A stretch of DNA of 64,000 nucleotides from an uncultured Aquimarina sp. (GCA_947498705.1 CANMLW010000006.1:124001-188000); one strand, 5' to 3'; counted from the stretch's first letter, positions 47,344 to 56,389 are shown. Notes: a model not told the origin generated them from the letters alone. Made by a program: numbers and translations.

Positions 47344-49455
47344 ATGGCAGAAACCGATTATTTTATAACAACATGGCAAACTACTGTTGCTAATGAAACA
47401 ATTACTGTTCCTACAAATGGATCAGGGTATATCTATGATATAGATTGGGGAGATGGTAATGTTGATGAAAATATGACAGGTTCTGTAGTACATAACTATG
47501 CTATTGCAGGAATATATACAGTAAAAATAAGAGGGCTTTTTCCAAGTATATATTTCAATAATAAAGGTGATAAAGATAAAATCCTTAGTATAGAACAGTG
47601 GGGAATAATTGAATGGAAATCTATGGCAGGAGCATTTCATGGGTGTTCAAAATTGGTGTTAAATGCTATAGATATACCTAATTTATCTCTGGTAAAAACA
47701 ACATCTACCATGTTTTATAATGCTACTTCATTTAATGGAAATCTTAGCAATTGGGATGTTAGTAAAGTAATTAATATGGCATCTATGTTTAGAGGATGTT
47801 CATCTTTTAATAGTGATCTTAGTAACTGGAATGTAAGCTTGGTAACCAATATGGATGGTATGTTTTCTGGAGCTAGTAAGTTTAATGGAGATATAAGTGG
47901 CTGGAATGTAAGTTCTTTGACTACCATGTCAATCATGTTTTGGAATGCTACTTTATTTAATAGTGACTTAAGTAGGTGGGATGTTAGTAATGTGATCAAT
48001 ATGGCATCGTCTTTAAGAGGGTGTACTTCTTTTACAAGAGATTTAAGCAATTGGAAGGTAGATGCAGTTACTAATATGAGTGCAATGTTTTATAATGCAA
48101 CTTCGTTTAACAGTGATCTTAGTAATTGGAATGTTAGTAAAGTAACTAATATGGCATCTATGTTTAGGGCATGTTCTTCTTTTAATAGTGATCTTAGTAA
48201 TTGGGATGTAGGTTCGGTAACCAATATGGATGGTATGTTTTCTGGAGCTACATTATTTAATAGTGACCTTAGTAATTGGGATGTAAGTAATGTAACAACC
48301 ATGTCAACCATGTTTTGGAGTGCAACTTCGTTTAATGCGGATATTAGTAACTGGAATGTTAGCAAAGTAACCAATATGGCATCTATGCTAAGAGGAGCTA
48401 CATCTTTTAATAGAGATATTAGTTTATGGGATGTTAGCAACGTTGCTAACATGGATGGAATGTTTTTAAATAATACATTGTCTACAGAAAACTATGATGC
48501 TCTTTTAAAAAAATGGAGCGAACTTACCTTACAGGAAAACGTAAAGTTTCATGCAGGTAGCAGTACTTATTGTCGACAAGAGGAAGCAAGAACCAAACTT
48601 ATAGATCAATTTAGATGGAGTATAACGGATAATGGACAAGAATGCATAAGCACTATGGATATAAATAAATCTACTATAATTGCTAACCCTTTAAATGTAA
48701 ATGTTGGTAAAAAATCTCCTATAACCATTACTGTACAGGCAATCGATACAGATGGTAATCGCATAACAACAGGAGGCGAAACAATTCGAGTTGTATCTTC
48801 AATAGGAAACATTAGCGAAACGATAGATAACAATAATGGAACGTATACTGCAAATTTGTTGTCATCGATTAGTGGTACTGCAACGATATCTTTTTTTAAA
48901 CAAGAAGCAAAAAGTCAACAAACTACGATAGTTAGTTTTTACCAACCCCTTGGATGCAGTGTTGGTTTTACAATTCAAGCTAACCAAGCTGTAATGGCTG
49001 CCGAAGGCAGGTATAAATCTCTGGAACAAGCAGAAAATTCCTGGGTTGTTTTTGATATTAACGATACATTTACTGCAACTACTCCAGCATTAAATACAGA
49101 AGGGTATTACGATTTAGAAGTTAGAGTACAAGATACTAATCAGAAATGGACCGAGTGGTTTCCTTGTGATCCGTTTATTATTGGTTGTGATAACAAAATA
49201 AATCCGGGAATTAGTATAGAAATAGGTGTGGGAGGTTGTTTTTCTGAAATAATTAGATGGGGGACAGCTTATATCGTTCACCCACAAAGCAATACTTTTC
49301 AAATAGATAATGGACAAGTCTTTTATAATGATACCAATTTAAAGACCGTTTATAATGGAGGAGATCAAATTTTTCGTTTTAGAGGAGGTAACCAATATAG
49401 TTTTAAAATAAATGCGCAAGGAGTTGTATATGATAAACAATTTTGTGCGTCATAA
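47344..49455 (+). CDS. Fibre protein D: DUF285/BspA repeat head, Ig-like stalk, common foot
   Basis: 703 residues. A PKD-like start (YDIDWGDGNVDEN) precedes about ten 25-residue DUF285/BspA-type leucine-rich repeats of the form FNSDLSNWDVSNVTNMxxMF (residues ~120-375; bases 47710-48470). One invasin-type Ig module follows (about 438-532), then the ~170-residue foot shared with protein C (LGCSVGFTIQ ... YDKQFCAS). BspA repeats bind host surface proteins in other bacteria. No secretion signal is visible, so incorporation into the eCIS particle is the likely fate. Last gene of the eCIS locus. Confidence 0.7.
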   Translation: MAETDYFITTWQTTVANETITVPTNGSGYIYDIDWGDGNVDENMTGSVVHNYAIAGIYTVKIRGLFPSIYFNNKGDKDKILSIEQWGIIEWKSMAGAFHGCSKLVLNAIDIPNLSLVKTTSTMFYNATSFNGNLSNWDVSKVINMASMFRGCSSFNSDLSNWNVSLVTNMDGMFSGASKFNGDISGWNVSSLTTMSIMFWNATLFNSDLSRWDVSNVINMASSLRGCTSFTRDLSNWKVDAVTNMSAMFYNATSFNSDLSNWNVSKVTNMASMFRACSSFNSDLSNWDVGSVTNMDGMFSGATLFNSDLSNWDVSNVTTMSTMFWSATSFNADISNWNVSKVTNMASMLRGATSFNRDISLWDVSNVANMDGMFLNNTLSTENYDALLKKWSELTLQENVKFHAGSSTYCRQEEARTKLIDQFRWSITDNGQECISTMDINKSTIIANPLNVNVGKKSPITITVQAIDTDGNRITTGGETIRVVSSIGNISETIDNNNGTYTANLLSSISGTATISFFKQEAKSQQTTIVSFYQPLGCSVGFTIQANQAVMAAEGRYKSLEQAENSWVVFDINDTFTATTPALNTEGYYDLEVRVQDTNQKWTEWFPCDPFIIGCDNKINPGISIEIGVGGCFSEIIRWGTAYIVHPQSNTFQIDNGQVFYNDTNLKTVYNGGDQIFRFRGGNQYSFKINAQGVVYDKQFCAS
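47710..48470 (+). repeat. Tandem 75-bp coding repeats with a 375-bp higher-order unit
   Basis: About ten 25-codon units. Units 1-5 and 6-10 correspond in order (NMASMF, NMDGMFSGA, TTMS-MFW, NMAS-LRG, NM--MF), so a block of five units was duplicated. The same text 'atgttttataatgc' occurs at 47710 and 48085, exactly 375 bp apart. Confidence 0.85.
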
Positions 49456-49988
49456 ACTTCGAATAAAGTAAATTTTCATTTGTAAATTATTGATTTGTAT
49501 GTTTTTATGAAAATTTATGTTGAAATACACTAATTACATGCTTTTTTTCAAATCTTCTGAATATATTTGTGAGGTAATCAAATATAAGGAGCTACTTTAG
49601 TAGTTATTTATTTTTAATACATTTTGTTATATGTCTTTTAGGCTTTTGGTAGTGCAAAGGTCGATTATTTCATATTTCTGCATAGAAACTACATGGGATT
49701 GTAGTAGGCGGAGCCATGTCAAAAAATAATTAATCAATATTTTTTCTTTTTACCAGAATTATCCATTAGTATTTTGCGTCCAGTTACAAAAGGTTATAGG
49801 ACAATACTTTGTGTGTTTTTGATAAATACACATTTGTTACTATATCAATTTTGAATATTTCCAGGCCTTAATGATTTTGTGTAGTAGGGTATTAATGTAT
49901 AGCTAATTCTTCAATGTGCTATATGCTCTGTGCAGTATGTAAAAGACATATTTCATTTATAATTATTCACATCAATCAAAATTATAAT
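49456..49988. other. Non-coding region, 533 bp, right edge of the eCIS
   Basis: It contains a 10-bp inverted repeat AAATTTTCAT/ATGAAAATTT (49470-49516, long loop) that might act as a weak terminator for the fibre genes. The rest is AT-rich leader for the UpxY-like gene, with no ORF or RNA I can name. Confidence 0.45.
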
Positions 49989-50516
49989 ATGAATACATCT
50001 CTTAAAACCGGATGGTACGTTTTATACGTAAGGTCCCATCATGAAAAAAAAGTAGAAACATTATTAAGCGAGAACGGACTAGAATCTTTTGTCCCTTTGG
50101 TAAAAACAATACGAGAATGGAGTGATCGAAAAAAAGTAATTATGAAACCACTTTTTCCTTCCTATGTTTTTGCTAAAATTCAATCAAAGTCAGATTTTCA
50201 TAAAGCAATGGATATAAATGGAACATGTTCCTATATTCGTTTCGGAAAAGAATATGCTATTGTTTCTGATGAGGAAATCAAAAGAATTAAATTTCTAGTA
50301 AACACAGAGGATATATCTGATATAGAAAGCAATTCAGAAATTGTAAAAGAGGGAGAGGTTAAAACAATTCGAAAAGGAGTTCTGGCAGGCTTAGAATGTG
50401 AGATCGTTAAGGTTAATAATAAAGATAAAATATTGGTACGTATTAATTCGATACGACAGAACATTCTGGCTACGCTTCCAGAGTACTATTTTTCAGAATT
50501 TCCACTGGCGATATAA
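49989..50516 (+). CDS. NusG-like transcription antiterminator, UpxY family
   Basis: 175 residues from ATG 49989, chosen because the NGN domain begins at once with 'TGWYVLYVRSHHEKKVE'; a start at 49914 would add 25 unlikely residues. The NGN domain (about 8-105, with 'KPLFPSYVFAKI') is followed by a KOW-like C-terminus (VRKGVLAG-type 'IRKGVLAGLECEIVKVNNKDKILVRI'). UpxY proteins ride RNA polymerase and prevent premature termination of long polysaccharide or secondary-metabolite operons, usually the operon directly downstream. Here only one thioesterase gene follows, so its target is unclear. A control role over the adjacent fibre genes is possible but unproven. Confidence 0.8.
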   Translation: MNTSLKTGWYVLYVRSHHEKKVETLLSENGLESFVPLVKTIREWSDRKKVIMKPLFPSYVFAKIQSKSDFHKAMDINGTCSYIRFGKEYAIVSDEEIKRIKFLVNTEDISDIESNSEIVKEGEVKTIRKGVLAGLECEIVKVNNKDKILVRINSIRQNILATLPEYYFSEFPLAI

Positions 50517-50543
50517 TTATACAGTGATGAACTTATCAATACA

Positions 50544-50704
50544 GAACTGGTTTAAACTTTTTTGATTCATGCAAAAAATGATGATTTTTTGGTCAATTGA
50601 AATGTTTTTTACACTTCATAGCAGCGCTACGAAGTAAGAAAAAGATGAAAATTGAGTGAAAAAGAGCATTTTTATAGCGAATTGAAAAAAGTTTAAACCA
50701 GTTC
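50544..50704. repeat. 161-bp near-palindromic element
   Basis: Outer arms: GAACTGGTTTAAACTTTTTT (50544-50563, continuing to 50568) pair with the end at 50679-50704 with about one mismatch. The inner sequence is also imperfectly self-complementary around a centre at about 50626 (CTTC-TAGC-agc-GCTA-GAAG). The transcript could fold into one long hairpin. It fits a MITE-like element or an RNA structure between the antiterminator and thioesterase genes. Confidence 0.75.
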
Positions 50705-50727
50705 ACAATCTAAAAACACATTTATCA

Positions 50728-51459
50728 ATGAAAACTACATATAAACCACAGCTTTTTCTGCTACATTTTGCAGGGGGTAACCGGTATTCTTTTGACTTTC
50801 TTAAAAGTTATATAGGTAGTGAATACGAATTTCATCCCATAGAACTTCCCGGAAGAGGAAAAAGATTTGGAGAAGAATTACTGAAAACCAAAGATTTGGT
50901 AATACAGGACTATGTAAACCAGATAAAGAATAAAAGAAACCGACAACCCTATGTTGTTTATGGTCATAGTATGGGGGCTACACTAGGACTTAGTGTTGTA
51001 AAACACTTAGAGGATGTTTCTGATGCTCCGTTACAATTAATCGTATCAGGCAATCCAGGGCCTGGTGCAGATGGACTATCAGGAGAAAACGGAAAAAAGC
51101 AGCGACATCTTATGAATGATGAAGAGTTAAAAGAAGAGCTAAGAATGTTAGGAGGAGTTCCCGAAGAAGTGTTGCAAAATAAGGATTTATATGAGTTTTT
51201 TAGTCCTATAATGCGCGCAGATTTCGAAGTTTTGGAGAAAGATCATTTTTCTGAAGAAGGTATGGTCATAAATACATCAATTCATGCTTTAATGGGAACC
51301 AAAGAAGAAAGGAATTCTAAAATAGAGAATTGGAAAAACTTTACTTCTTCTGACTTTTCTTATAAATTAATAGAAGGAGGACATTTTTTTATTCAGGATC
51401 ATCCCAAAGAAATGGCAACTACAATAAAGAGTTTCTATAAAAAAGAAATTATATTATAA
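50728..51459 (+). CDS. Type II thioesterase (GrsT-like), orphan
   Basis: 243 residues, alpha/beta-hydrolase. The start 'LFLLHFAGGNRYSF' and 'PIELPGRGKR' are the type II thioesterase signature. The nucleophile elbow is GHSMG (Ser81) and the catalytic His is in GGHFF (His219). These enzymes remove misprimed groups from NRPS/PKS carrier proteins. No synthetase, carrier protein or phosphopantetheinyl transferase is present in the window, so it is either a remnant of a biosynthetic cluster or serves one elsewhere in the genome. It ends at a clear terminator. Confidence 0.9.
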   Translation: MKTTYKPQLFLLHFAGGNRYSFDFLKSYIGSEYEFHPIELPGRGKRFGEELLKTKDLVIQDYVNQIKNKRNRQPYVVYGHSMGATLGLSVVKHLEDVSDAPLQLIVSGNPGPGADGLSGENGKKQRHLMNDEELKEELRMLGGVPEEVLQNKDLYEFFSPIMRADFEVLEKDHFSEEGMVINTSIHALMGTKEERNSKIENWKNFTSSDFSYKLIEGGHFFIQDHPKEMATTIKSFYKKEIIL

Positions 51460-51484
51460 AAGATACCAATTCAATCTTTCCACA

Positions 51485-51516
51485 CCCTCAAAAAATGTTT
51501 TTTGAGGGTTTTTTTT
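51485..51516 (+). terminator. Intrinsic terminator of the thioesterase gene
   Basis: CCCTCAAAAAA-TG-TTTTTTGAGGG followed by eight T. Strong stem with a classic U-tract, 25 bp after the stop. Confidence 0.9.
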
Positions 51517-52556
51517 GTGCATAAATCAAACTATCTTACCTTATTATCTTAGAGTTTTTAGAACATCCATCCTTTTTCTTTGCATCATTTCGCTTGTCGA
51601 TTTTGCACAATTGTCTTCAAATGAAGGGGAACAAGTTTCCTTTTGAATACATCACAACATTAGTTGTAGGTGAGATGAAGCGACGACTAGAGGGATGTAA
51701 ATTGTATTTCTTTTAAAATGTATGCAATTAAATTCTATGGATTAAAGATGATAAAGTAGGATTAATGCTAAGTCAAATATAGCTAAATCAGGATATAATG
51801 TCATGCCAAATCTAGTTTGGAATCTCATCGCTCTAGGCTGTACGGCTGTTAACTGGGATGCTTAATCAAGTTCAGATGACAAATAATATAGATTTAACTA
51901 TAATAACGCGAATTCGGATAACTATTAAATGATAAAAAGCCGTCGAATTGAGACAGCCAATAAAAATTTTATCCAGTGTTTATACTAACGTTCCAAAGCA
52001 GGGCTTTGAAAATCTTTTTTTACCAGTATAAGATTTGTTTTGCGTTAAAAAATCTTGAAGCCTTGGAAAGATTTTAGTAAAACAAATCTGGTTTTCTGTG
52101 AAACAGAAAAATACCTTGAAAAAAGCGCCTTTTCTTTTGGTTCGTTTTCTTTGGGCGAGCAAAGAAAATGAACAGAAGGTTAAATCAAAGAAAGTTAGCC
52201 GAAACTTACAAACACATAAAACTATGAAAAACAAAACATTATAAAATACGTCAATGGTAGTGATTTTTCAAAGTAAAATGAAGAAAAATTGTATCGAGAA
52301 TAGCTTTTTTAGTGTCGGAATACTAGTTAGCCTGAATTTATCGAAGGGTCAACACAAAACTTTTAAGTTAATAGCAGAAAAAAGAGTGACAATTTGGGTT
52401 GGTAGTGACAATTTATAAACTATTTTTCCTTCTTATTAACAATCAGTTATATATCCTTCAATAAAACAATATTTTAGAGAAACATTTTTTGTCTATTGCT
52501 TGTGTTACCATCTTTCTTAAGTAACCAGGTGTTAGAAAAACTCTAAATAGAATTTT
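51517..52556. other. Non-coding region, ~1 kb, rich in repeats
   Basis: No credible gene. It holds one copy of the ~126-bp repeat (51777-51902), then a sequence around 52120-52190 with the self-complementary text 'ttcgttttctttgggcg ... caaagaaaatgaac', common as intergenic filler in many bacteria. A reverse ORF at 51980-52234 is judged spurious. Near 52385-52420 'gtgacaattt' occurs twice. Confidence 0.5.
51777..51902 (-). repeat. ~126-bp dispersed repeat, copy 1 (inverted relative to copy 2)
   Basis: Its reverse complement aligns over its whole length with 57448-57574. Shared stretches include the texts around 'gatgagat-ccaaa' and 'attatat-ctgattt-gcta', with scattered substitutions. It flanks the DUF2891-NRAMP-pxp operon on the left. 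Confidence 0.8.
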
Positions 52557-53687
52557 ATGCATCGAACCGTATTTTTATTGATAAGTATATGCTTTTGTAG
52601 TTGTAATAATCATACTCCAAATAATCCAAAAGTGACAGAATCAACTTCTTCAATAGCAAAACCTAAGGAAACGATTCAAGAACCACTATATCTTACAGAA
52701 GAGAGTGCAAACAAGTTGTTAGAATTACCATTAGCATGTTTGCAAACAGAGTATCCAAACAAATTAGGACAAACCCTAGGAGAAAAAGAAGATATAGGAG
52801 AACCAAGTGTATTACACCCGACATTTTATGGTTGTTTTGATTGGCATTCATCGGTACATGGTCATTGGTCTGCAGTAAAGCTTTTAAAAATGTTTCCTAA
52901 CCTGAAGGAAAAGGAAAAAACAAGAAATATACTCTCGCAAAATATTACAAAAGAAAAGATAGCCATAGAAGTACAATACTTTAAAGGAAAACATAATAAG
53001 TCTTATGAAAGGACCTATGGTTGGGCGTGGTTGTTAAAACTTGCCGAAGAGTTACATACTTGGGACGATCCAATGGCAAAAGAACTAGAAAGTAACCTAC
53101 AGCCTCTTACGGATTTAATTGTTCAAAAATACATCGATTTTTTACCAAAACTTAAATACCCCATTAGAGTCGGAGAGCATACAAATACTGCTTTTGGGCT
53201 TTCTTTTGCCTGGGATTATGCAAAAACGATGAATCATCAGGAATTAAGAGAAATGATAGAAACGCGAGCTGTGGCATTTTATAATAAAGATCGTGGTTGC
53301 CCTATCGATTGGGAACCCAGTGGTTATGACTTTTTATCTCCTTGTTTCGAAGAAATTGATATTATGAGAAGAGTTTTAAATAAAACTCAATTTACACAAT
53401 GGATTTCTGAGTTTCTGCCATCTCTTACCACTTCTGATTTTGCAATAGAAGTAGGAGAAGTATCTGATAGGAAAGATGGTAAATTAGTGCATTTAGATGG
53501 ACTTAATTTTAGCCGTGGATGGGTGTTGTATGGTCTGGCCAATCAATATGAAGAATACCAACACTTATTTTCTGTAGCCAATAAACATGTGGCATACTCC
53601 TTACCAAATTTGGTAGGAGATAGCTATGAAGGAGGACATTGGCTAGGATCCTTTGCAATTTATGCACTTACCACAAATACAAAATAA
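52557..53687 (+). CDS. DUF2891 lipoprotein
   Basis: 376 residues. Lipoprotein signal with Cys near residue 16 (ICFCSCNN), so probably envelope-anchored. The body matches DUF2891: 'HPTFYGCFDWHSSVHGHWSAVKLLKMFPNL', 'RTYGWAWLLKLAEELHTWDD', 'GEHTNTAFGLSFAWDY', and a C-terminal 'HLDGLNFSRGW'. The helical repeat with conserved His/Trp/Asp resembles an (alpha/alpha)6 barrel, as in glycan-active enzymes, but no activity has been assigned as far as I know. The NRAMP gene begins directly at its stop, showing a shared operon with the oxoprolinase genes. Confidence 0.85.
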   Translation: MHRTVFLLISICFCSCNNHTPNNPKVTESTSSIAKPKETIQEPLYLTEESANKLLELPLACLQTEYPNKLGQTLGEKEDIGEPSVLHPTFYGCFDWHSSVHGHWSAVKLLKMFPNLKEKEKTRNILSQNITKEKIAIEVQYFKGKHNKSYERTYGWAWLLKLAEELHTWDDPMAKELESNLQPLTDLIVQKYIDFLPKLKYPIRVGEHTNTAFGLSFAWDYAKTMNHQELREMIETRAVAFYNKDRGCPIDWEPSGYDFLSPCFEEIDIMRRVLNKTQFTQWISEFLPSLTTSDFAIEVGEVSDRKDGKLVHLDGLNFSRGWVLYGLANQYEEYQHLFSVANKHVAYSLPNLVGDSYEGGHWLGSFAIYALTTNTK

Positions 53688-54902
53688 ATGAAGAAGCTTT
53701 TTTCAATAGGGCCTGGTACCTGGGTTACAGCAGCTTTTATAGGCCCTGGTACAGTAACAGTATGTACATTAGCAGGAGTAAAATTTGGTTACACCTTATT
53801 ATGGGCTCTGATAATATCTGTTGTTGCTTGTGTGATACTTCAGGAAATGGCAGCCAGATTAGGAGTAGTTACCCAAAAAGGATTGAGTGAAGTATTAACT
53901 TCTCAATTCGAAAATAAGGCAATAAAAAATGTACTTATTGTACTGATTTTATCGGCTATTGCTATAGGAAATGCGGCTTATGAAGCGGGAAATATTAGTG
54001 GCGGAGTGCTTGGAGTAAATACGTTGTTAGAAGCTGTTACAGAGAATAAGCATATTCCCAAAAGCTATATTAGTATATTAATAGGAGGGATTGCTTTTAT
54101 AATGCTTTATAGTGGCAACTATAAGCTTATAGAACGCAGTTTAATAGGATTAGTGTTACTAATGAGTTTAGCGTTTATTACAACGGCTATAGTTACAAAA
54201 CCTAATATATGGGAGTTAGGTAAAGGGGTTGTTCCGGACTTTTCTACAAACAAACTACTTACCATTGTTGGCTTAATAGGCACTACCGTAGTTCCTTACA
54301 ACCTGTTTCTTCATGCATCTATAGTAAGAGAAAAATGGAAATCAACAACAGATTTACCAACCGCAAGAAAAGATACAGTAGTAGCAATAGTGCTGGGAGG
54401 GATAGTGTCTATTGCAATTATGATAGCAGGAGCAGCTATGCAACAAACAGAGGTACATAGTGCAGCAGATTTAGCAAAAGGTTTAGAACCTGTTTTTGGT
54501 TCGATTGCAAAATATGTATTGTCAATAGGGTTGTTTGCCGCAGGAATTACCTCTGCAATTACTGCGCCCTTGGCAGCTGCGTATGTTGTAAAAGGATGTC
54601 TGGGATGGAAAGGAAATCTAAAAAGTAAAAAGTTTAAAGCGGTATGGATGATCATCCTTTTACTAGGAGTTGTGTTCTCTTCTTTAGGGATAAAATCAAT
54701 AGAAATTATACGATTTGCACAGATAGCCAATGGACTTCTTTTACCTGTGGTTGCCACCTTTCTTTTATGGGTGATGAATCAATCAAAAATACTAGGTCAA
54801 TATACCAATTCAAGACAGCAAAACTTGTTAGGTATTCTTGTGTTATTGGTAGTTTGTTTTTTAGGACTTAGAAGTGTTTGGAATGTAATCATTAATTTGT
54901 AA
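53688..54902 (+). CDS. NRAMP-family transporter, oxoprolinase-associated
   Basis: 404 residues with about 11 membrane segments. The first segment has the NRAMP start 'GPGTWVTAAFIGPGTVTVC'. The classical metal-binding D-P-G-N of TM1 is replaced by G-P-G-T, and the TM6 motif (canonical M-P-H) reads 'PYNLFLHAS'. These changes argue against ordinary Mn2+/Fe2+ transport. Genes of this subfamily sit beside pxpABC in other bacteria (ycsG in Bacillus subtilis), so a role in uptake of 5-oxoproline or a related compound is plausible. It begins at the stop codon of the DUF2891 gene. Confidence 0.85.
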   Translation: MKKLFSIGPGTWVTAAFIGPGTVTVCTLAGVKFGYTLLWALIISVVACVILQEMAARLGVVTQKGLSEVLTSQFENKAIKNVLIVLILSAIAIGNAAYEAGNISGGVLGVNTLLEAVTENKHIPKSYISILIGGIAFIMLYSGNYKLIERSLIGLVLLMSLAFITTAIVTKPNIWELGKGVVPDFSTNKLLTIVGLIGTTVVPYNLFLHASIVREKWKSTTDLPTARKDTVVAIVLGGIVSIAIMIAGAAMQQTEVHSAADLAKGLEPVFGSIAKYVLSIGLFAAGITSAITAPLAAAYVVKGCLGWKGNLKSKKFKAVWMIILLLGVVFSSLGIKSIEIIRFAQIANGLLLPVVATFLLWVMNQSKILGQYTNSRQQNLLGILVLLVVCFLGLRSVWNVIINL

Positions 54903-54927
54903 GTAATATTTGTAAATATTGTAAGAA

Positions 54928-55659
54928 TTGAAAAAAATAACACTAAACTCAGATGTCGGAGAAGGAGCAGGTTTTGATGCAGAGATTATGCCGCATATTG
55001 CTTGGGCAAATATTGCTTGTGGTGGTCATACGGGTAGTCGTCAAACTGTTCAGAAAACGATACGATTGGCTATGAAGTATGGAGTAAAGATAGGTGCACA
55101 TCCATCGTATCCCGATCCAGAAAATTTTGGAAGAGTTAGTATGAAGTTGTCGACTCAGGATTTGATAGCGTCTCTTACAGAACAGATAGGGTTGGTAAAG
55201 ATATGTGCAGAAAAAGAAGGAGGATGTTTGCATCATATCAAACCACATGGAGCACTTTATAACGATGCTGTACAAAATGAAGAAATTGCATGGGCTATTT
55301 TAGAGTCAATAAAAAATATTGATAAAAGTTTAAAAATAATAACACTTAATAATTCAAAAATAGCGTATCTTTCTGGCGAAGATTTTGAGGTGAAATCAGA
55401 AGCTTTTGCAGATCGTAATTATAATGATGATGGGACGCTGGTGTCTCGAAAAAAAGACAATGCAATTCTAATGGATCCAGAAAAAGTTTTTGAACATGTT
55501 TTTAAAATGATTTCCGAAAAAAAAATATGGTCTGCAAATAGAGTAGAAGTTCCTGTTTTTTTTGATACGATTTGTGTGCATGGCGATCATCCAAATTGCG
55601 TTCGAATTTTAAGATATCTGAAAGAGAAATTTTTGGAGTTGAGTGGGGAAACAGAATAA
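54928..55659 (+). CDS. pxpA: 5-oxoprolinase subunit PxpA (LamB/YcsF family)
   Basis: 243 residues from a TTG start, which gives the expected opening 'LNSDVGEGAGFD'; no closer ATG fits. Conserved blocks: 'NIACGGHTGS', 'GAHPSYPDPENFGR', 'HIKPHGALYND', 'EAFADRNYNDDGTLVSR' and 'CVHGDHPN'. PxpA acts with PxpB and PxpC to hydrolyse 5-oxo-L-proline to glutamate with ATP, repairing cyclised glutamate or glutamine. The gene order A-B-C with the transporter upstream makes a complete pathway unit. Confidence 0.95.
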   Translation: MKKITLNSDVGEGAGFDAEIMPHIAWANIACGGHTGSRQTVQKTIRLAMKYGVKIGAHPSYPDPENFGRVSMKLSTQDLIASLTEQIGLVKICAEKEGGCLHHIKPHGALYNDAVQNEEIAWAILESIKNIDKSLKIITLNNSKIAYLSGEDFEVKSEAFADRNYNDDGTLVSRKKDNAILMDPEKVFEHVFKMISEKKIWSANRVEVPVFFDTICVHGDHPNCVRILRYLKEKFLELSGETE

Positions 55660-55663
55660 GGAT

Positions 55664-56389
55664 ATGAAGACCGAATTACAGTATAAAAGATATTCAGAAA
55701 AGTCAATTTTGATAGAATGGCCCCCGAAAATTGATGAAAATTCGCTTCGAAAGATACTTCTTGTTAAAAAATCAGTAGAAAAGTTTTATGGTAAATTAAT
55801 TGTTGAAGTAGTGTCTACATATAACTCGTTATTAATTTATTATGTATCAACTATAGAGGATTTCTATAGTGAGGTTTTGAACTTAAAATCACTTTGTAAC
55901 GCGAAGTTTGGTGATGTGCTGGTCAAAAATAAGTTGTGGAAAATCCCGGTTTGTTATGCCTCTTCTCTTGCGATGGATTTAGATGTTTTTGTGAGGGATA
56001 AAAACTTGTCTATTGACGAGGTAATTGCATTGCATACTTCCTCTATTTATACGATCTATTTTATGGGGTTTTTACCTGGTTTTTTGTATTTGGGTGGTTT
56101 GCATGAAAAATTGTTTTGTGATCGAAAAATTACACCATCCCCAAAAATTGAAAAAGGAGCCGTAGCAATTGGTGGAAATCAAACAGGGATTTATCCTGTA
56201 GAAAGCCCCGGTGGATGGCATGTGATTGGTAGATGTCCAGTGGATTTTTTTGACCCAAATAAGGAGGATTGTTGTTTTGTTAATCCTGGTGATAGAATTC
56301 AGTTTATATCGATATCAGAAAAAAAATATAACGAAATAAGTTCATTATTTTTTCATGGTTTGTATACACCAGAATTTGTTTTTGAATGA
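55664..56389 (+). CDS. pxpB: 5-oxoprolinase subunit PxpB (KipI-like)
   Basis: 241 residues from ATG 55664, four bases after the pxpA stop; an in-frame ATG at 55643 would overlap pxpA and add 7 residues. Family blocks: 'IPVCYASSLAMDLDVF', 'YFMGFLPGFLYLGGL', 'GAVAIGGNQTGIYPVESPGGWHVIGR' and 'VNPGDRIQF'. It forms the catalytic ATP-dependent complex with PxpC. It overlaps pxpC by 4 bp. Confidence 0.95.
   Translation: MKTELQYKRYSEKSILIEWPPKIDENSLRKILLVKKSVEKFYGKLIVEVVSTYNSLLIYYVSTIEDFYSEVLNLKSLCNAKFGDVLVKNKLWKIPVCYASSLAMDLDVFVRDKNLSIDEVIALHTSSIYTIYFMGFLPGFLYLGGLHEKLFCDRKITPSPKIEKGAVAIGGNQTGIYPVESPGGWHVIGRCPVDFFDPNKEDCCFVNPGDRIQFISISEKKYNEISSLFFHGLYTPEFVFE

Noticed and set aside
47710..48470. Regular 75-bp repeats that could suggest a CRISPR array
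   Set aside because: Repeats are in frame, encode DUF285 units without unique spacers, and no cas genes are nearby.
13131..49455. Prophage or type VI secretion system
   Set aside because: No capsid, portal, terminase, lysis or integrase genes, and no TssJLM or ClpV. The single-module ATPase, DUF5908, LysM hub and DUF4255 fit eCIS.
51980..52234. Reverse open frame of 84 residues
   Set aside because: It lies in repeat-like intergenic DNA common in many genomes and has low-complexity, Phe-rich text with no family features.
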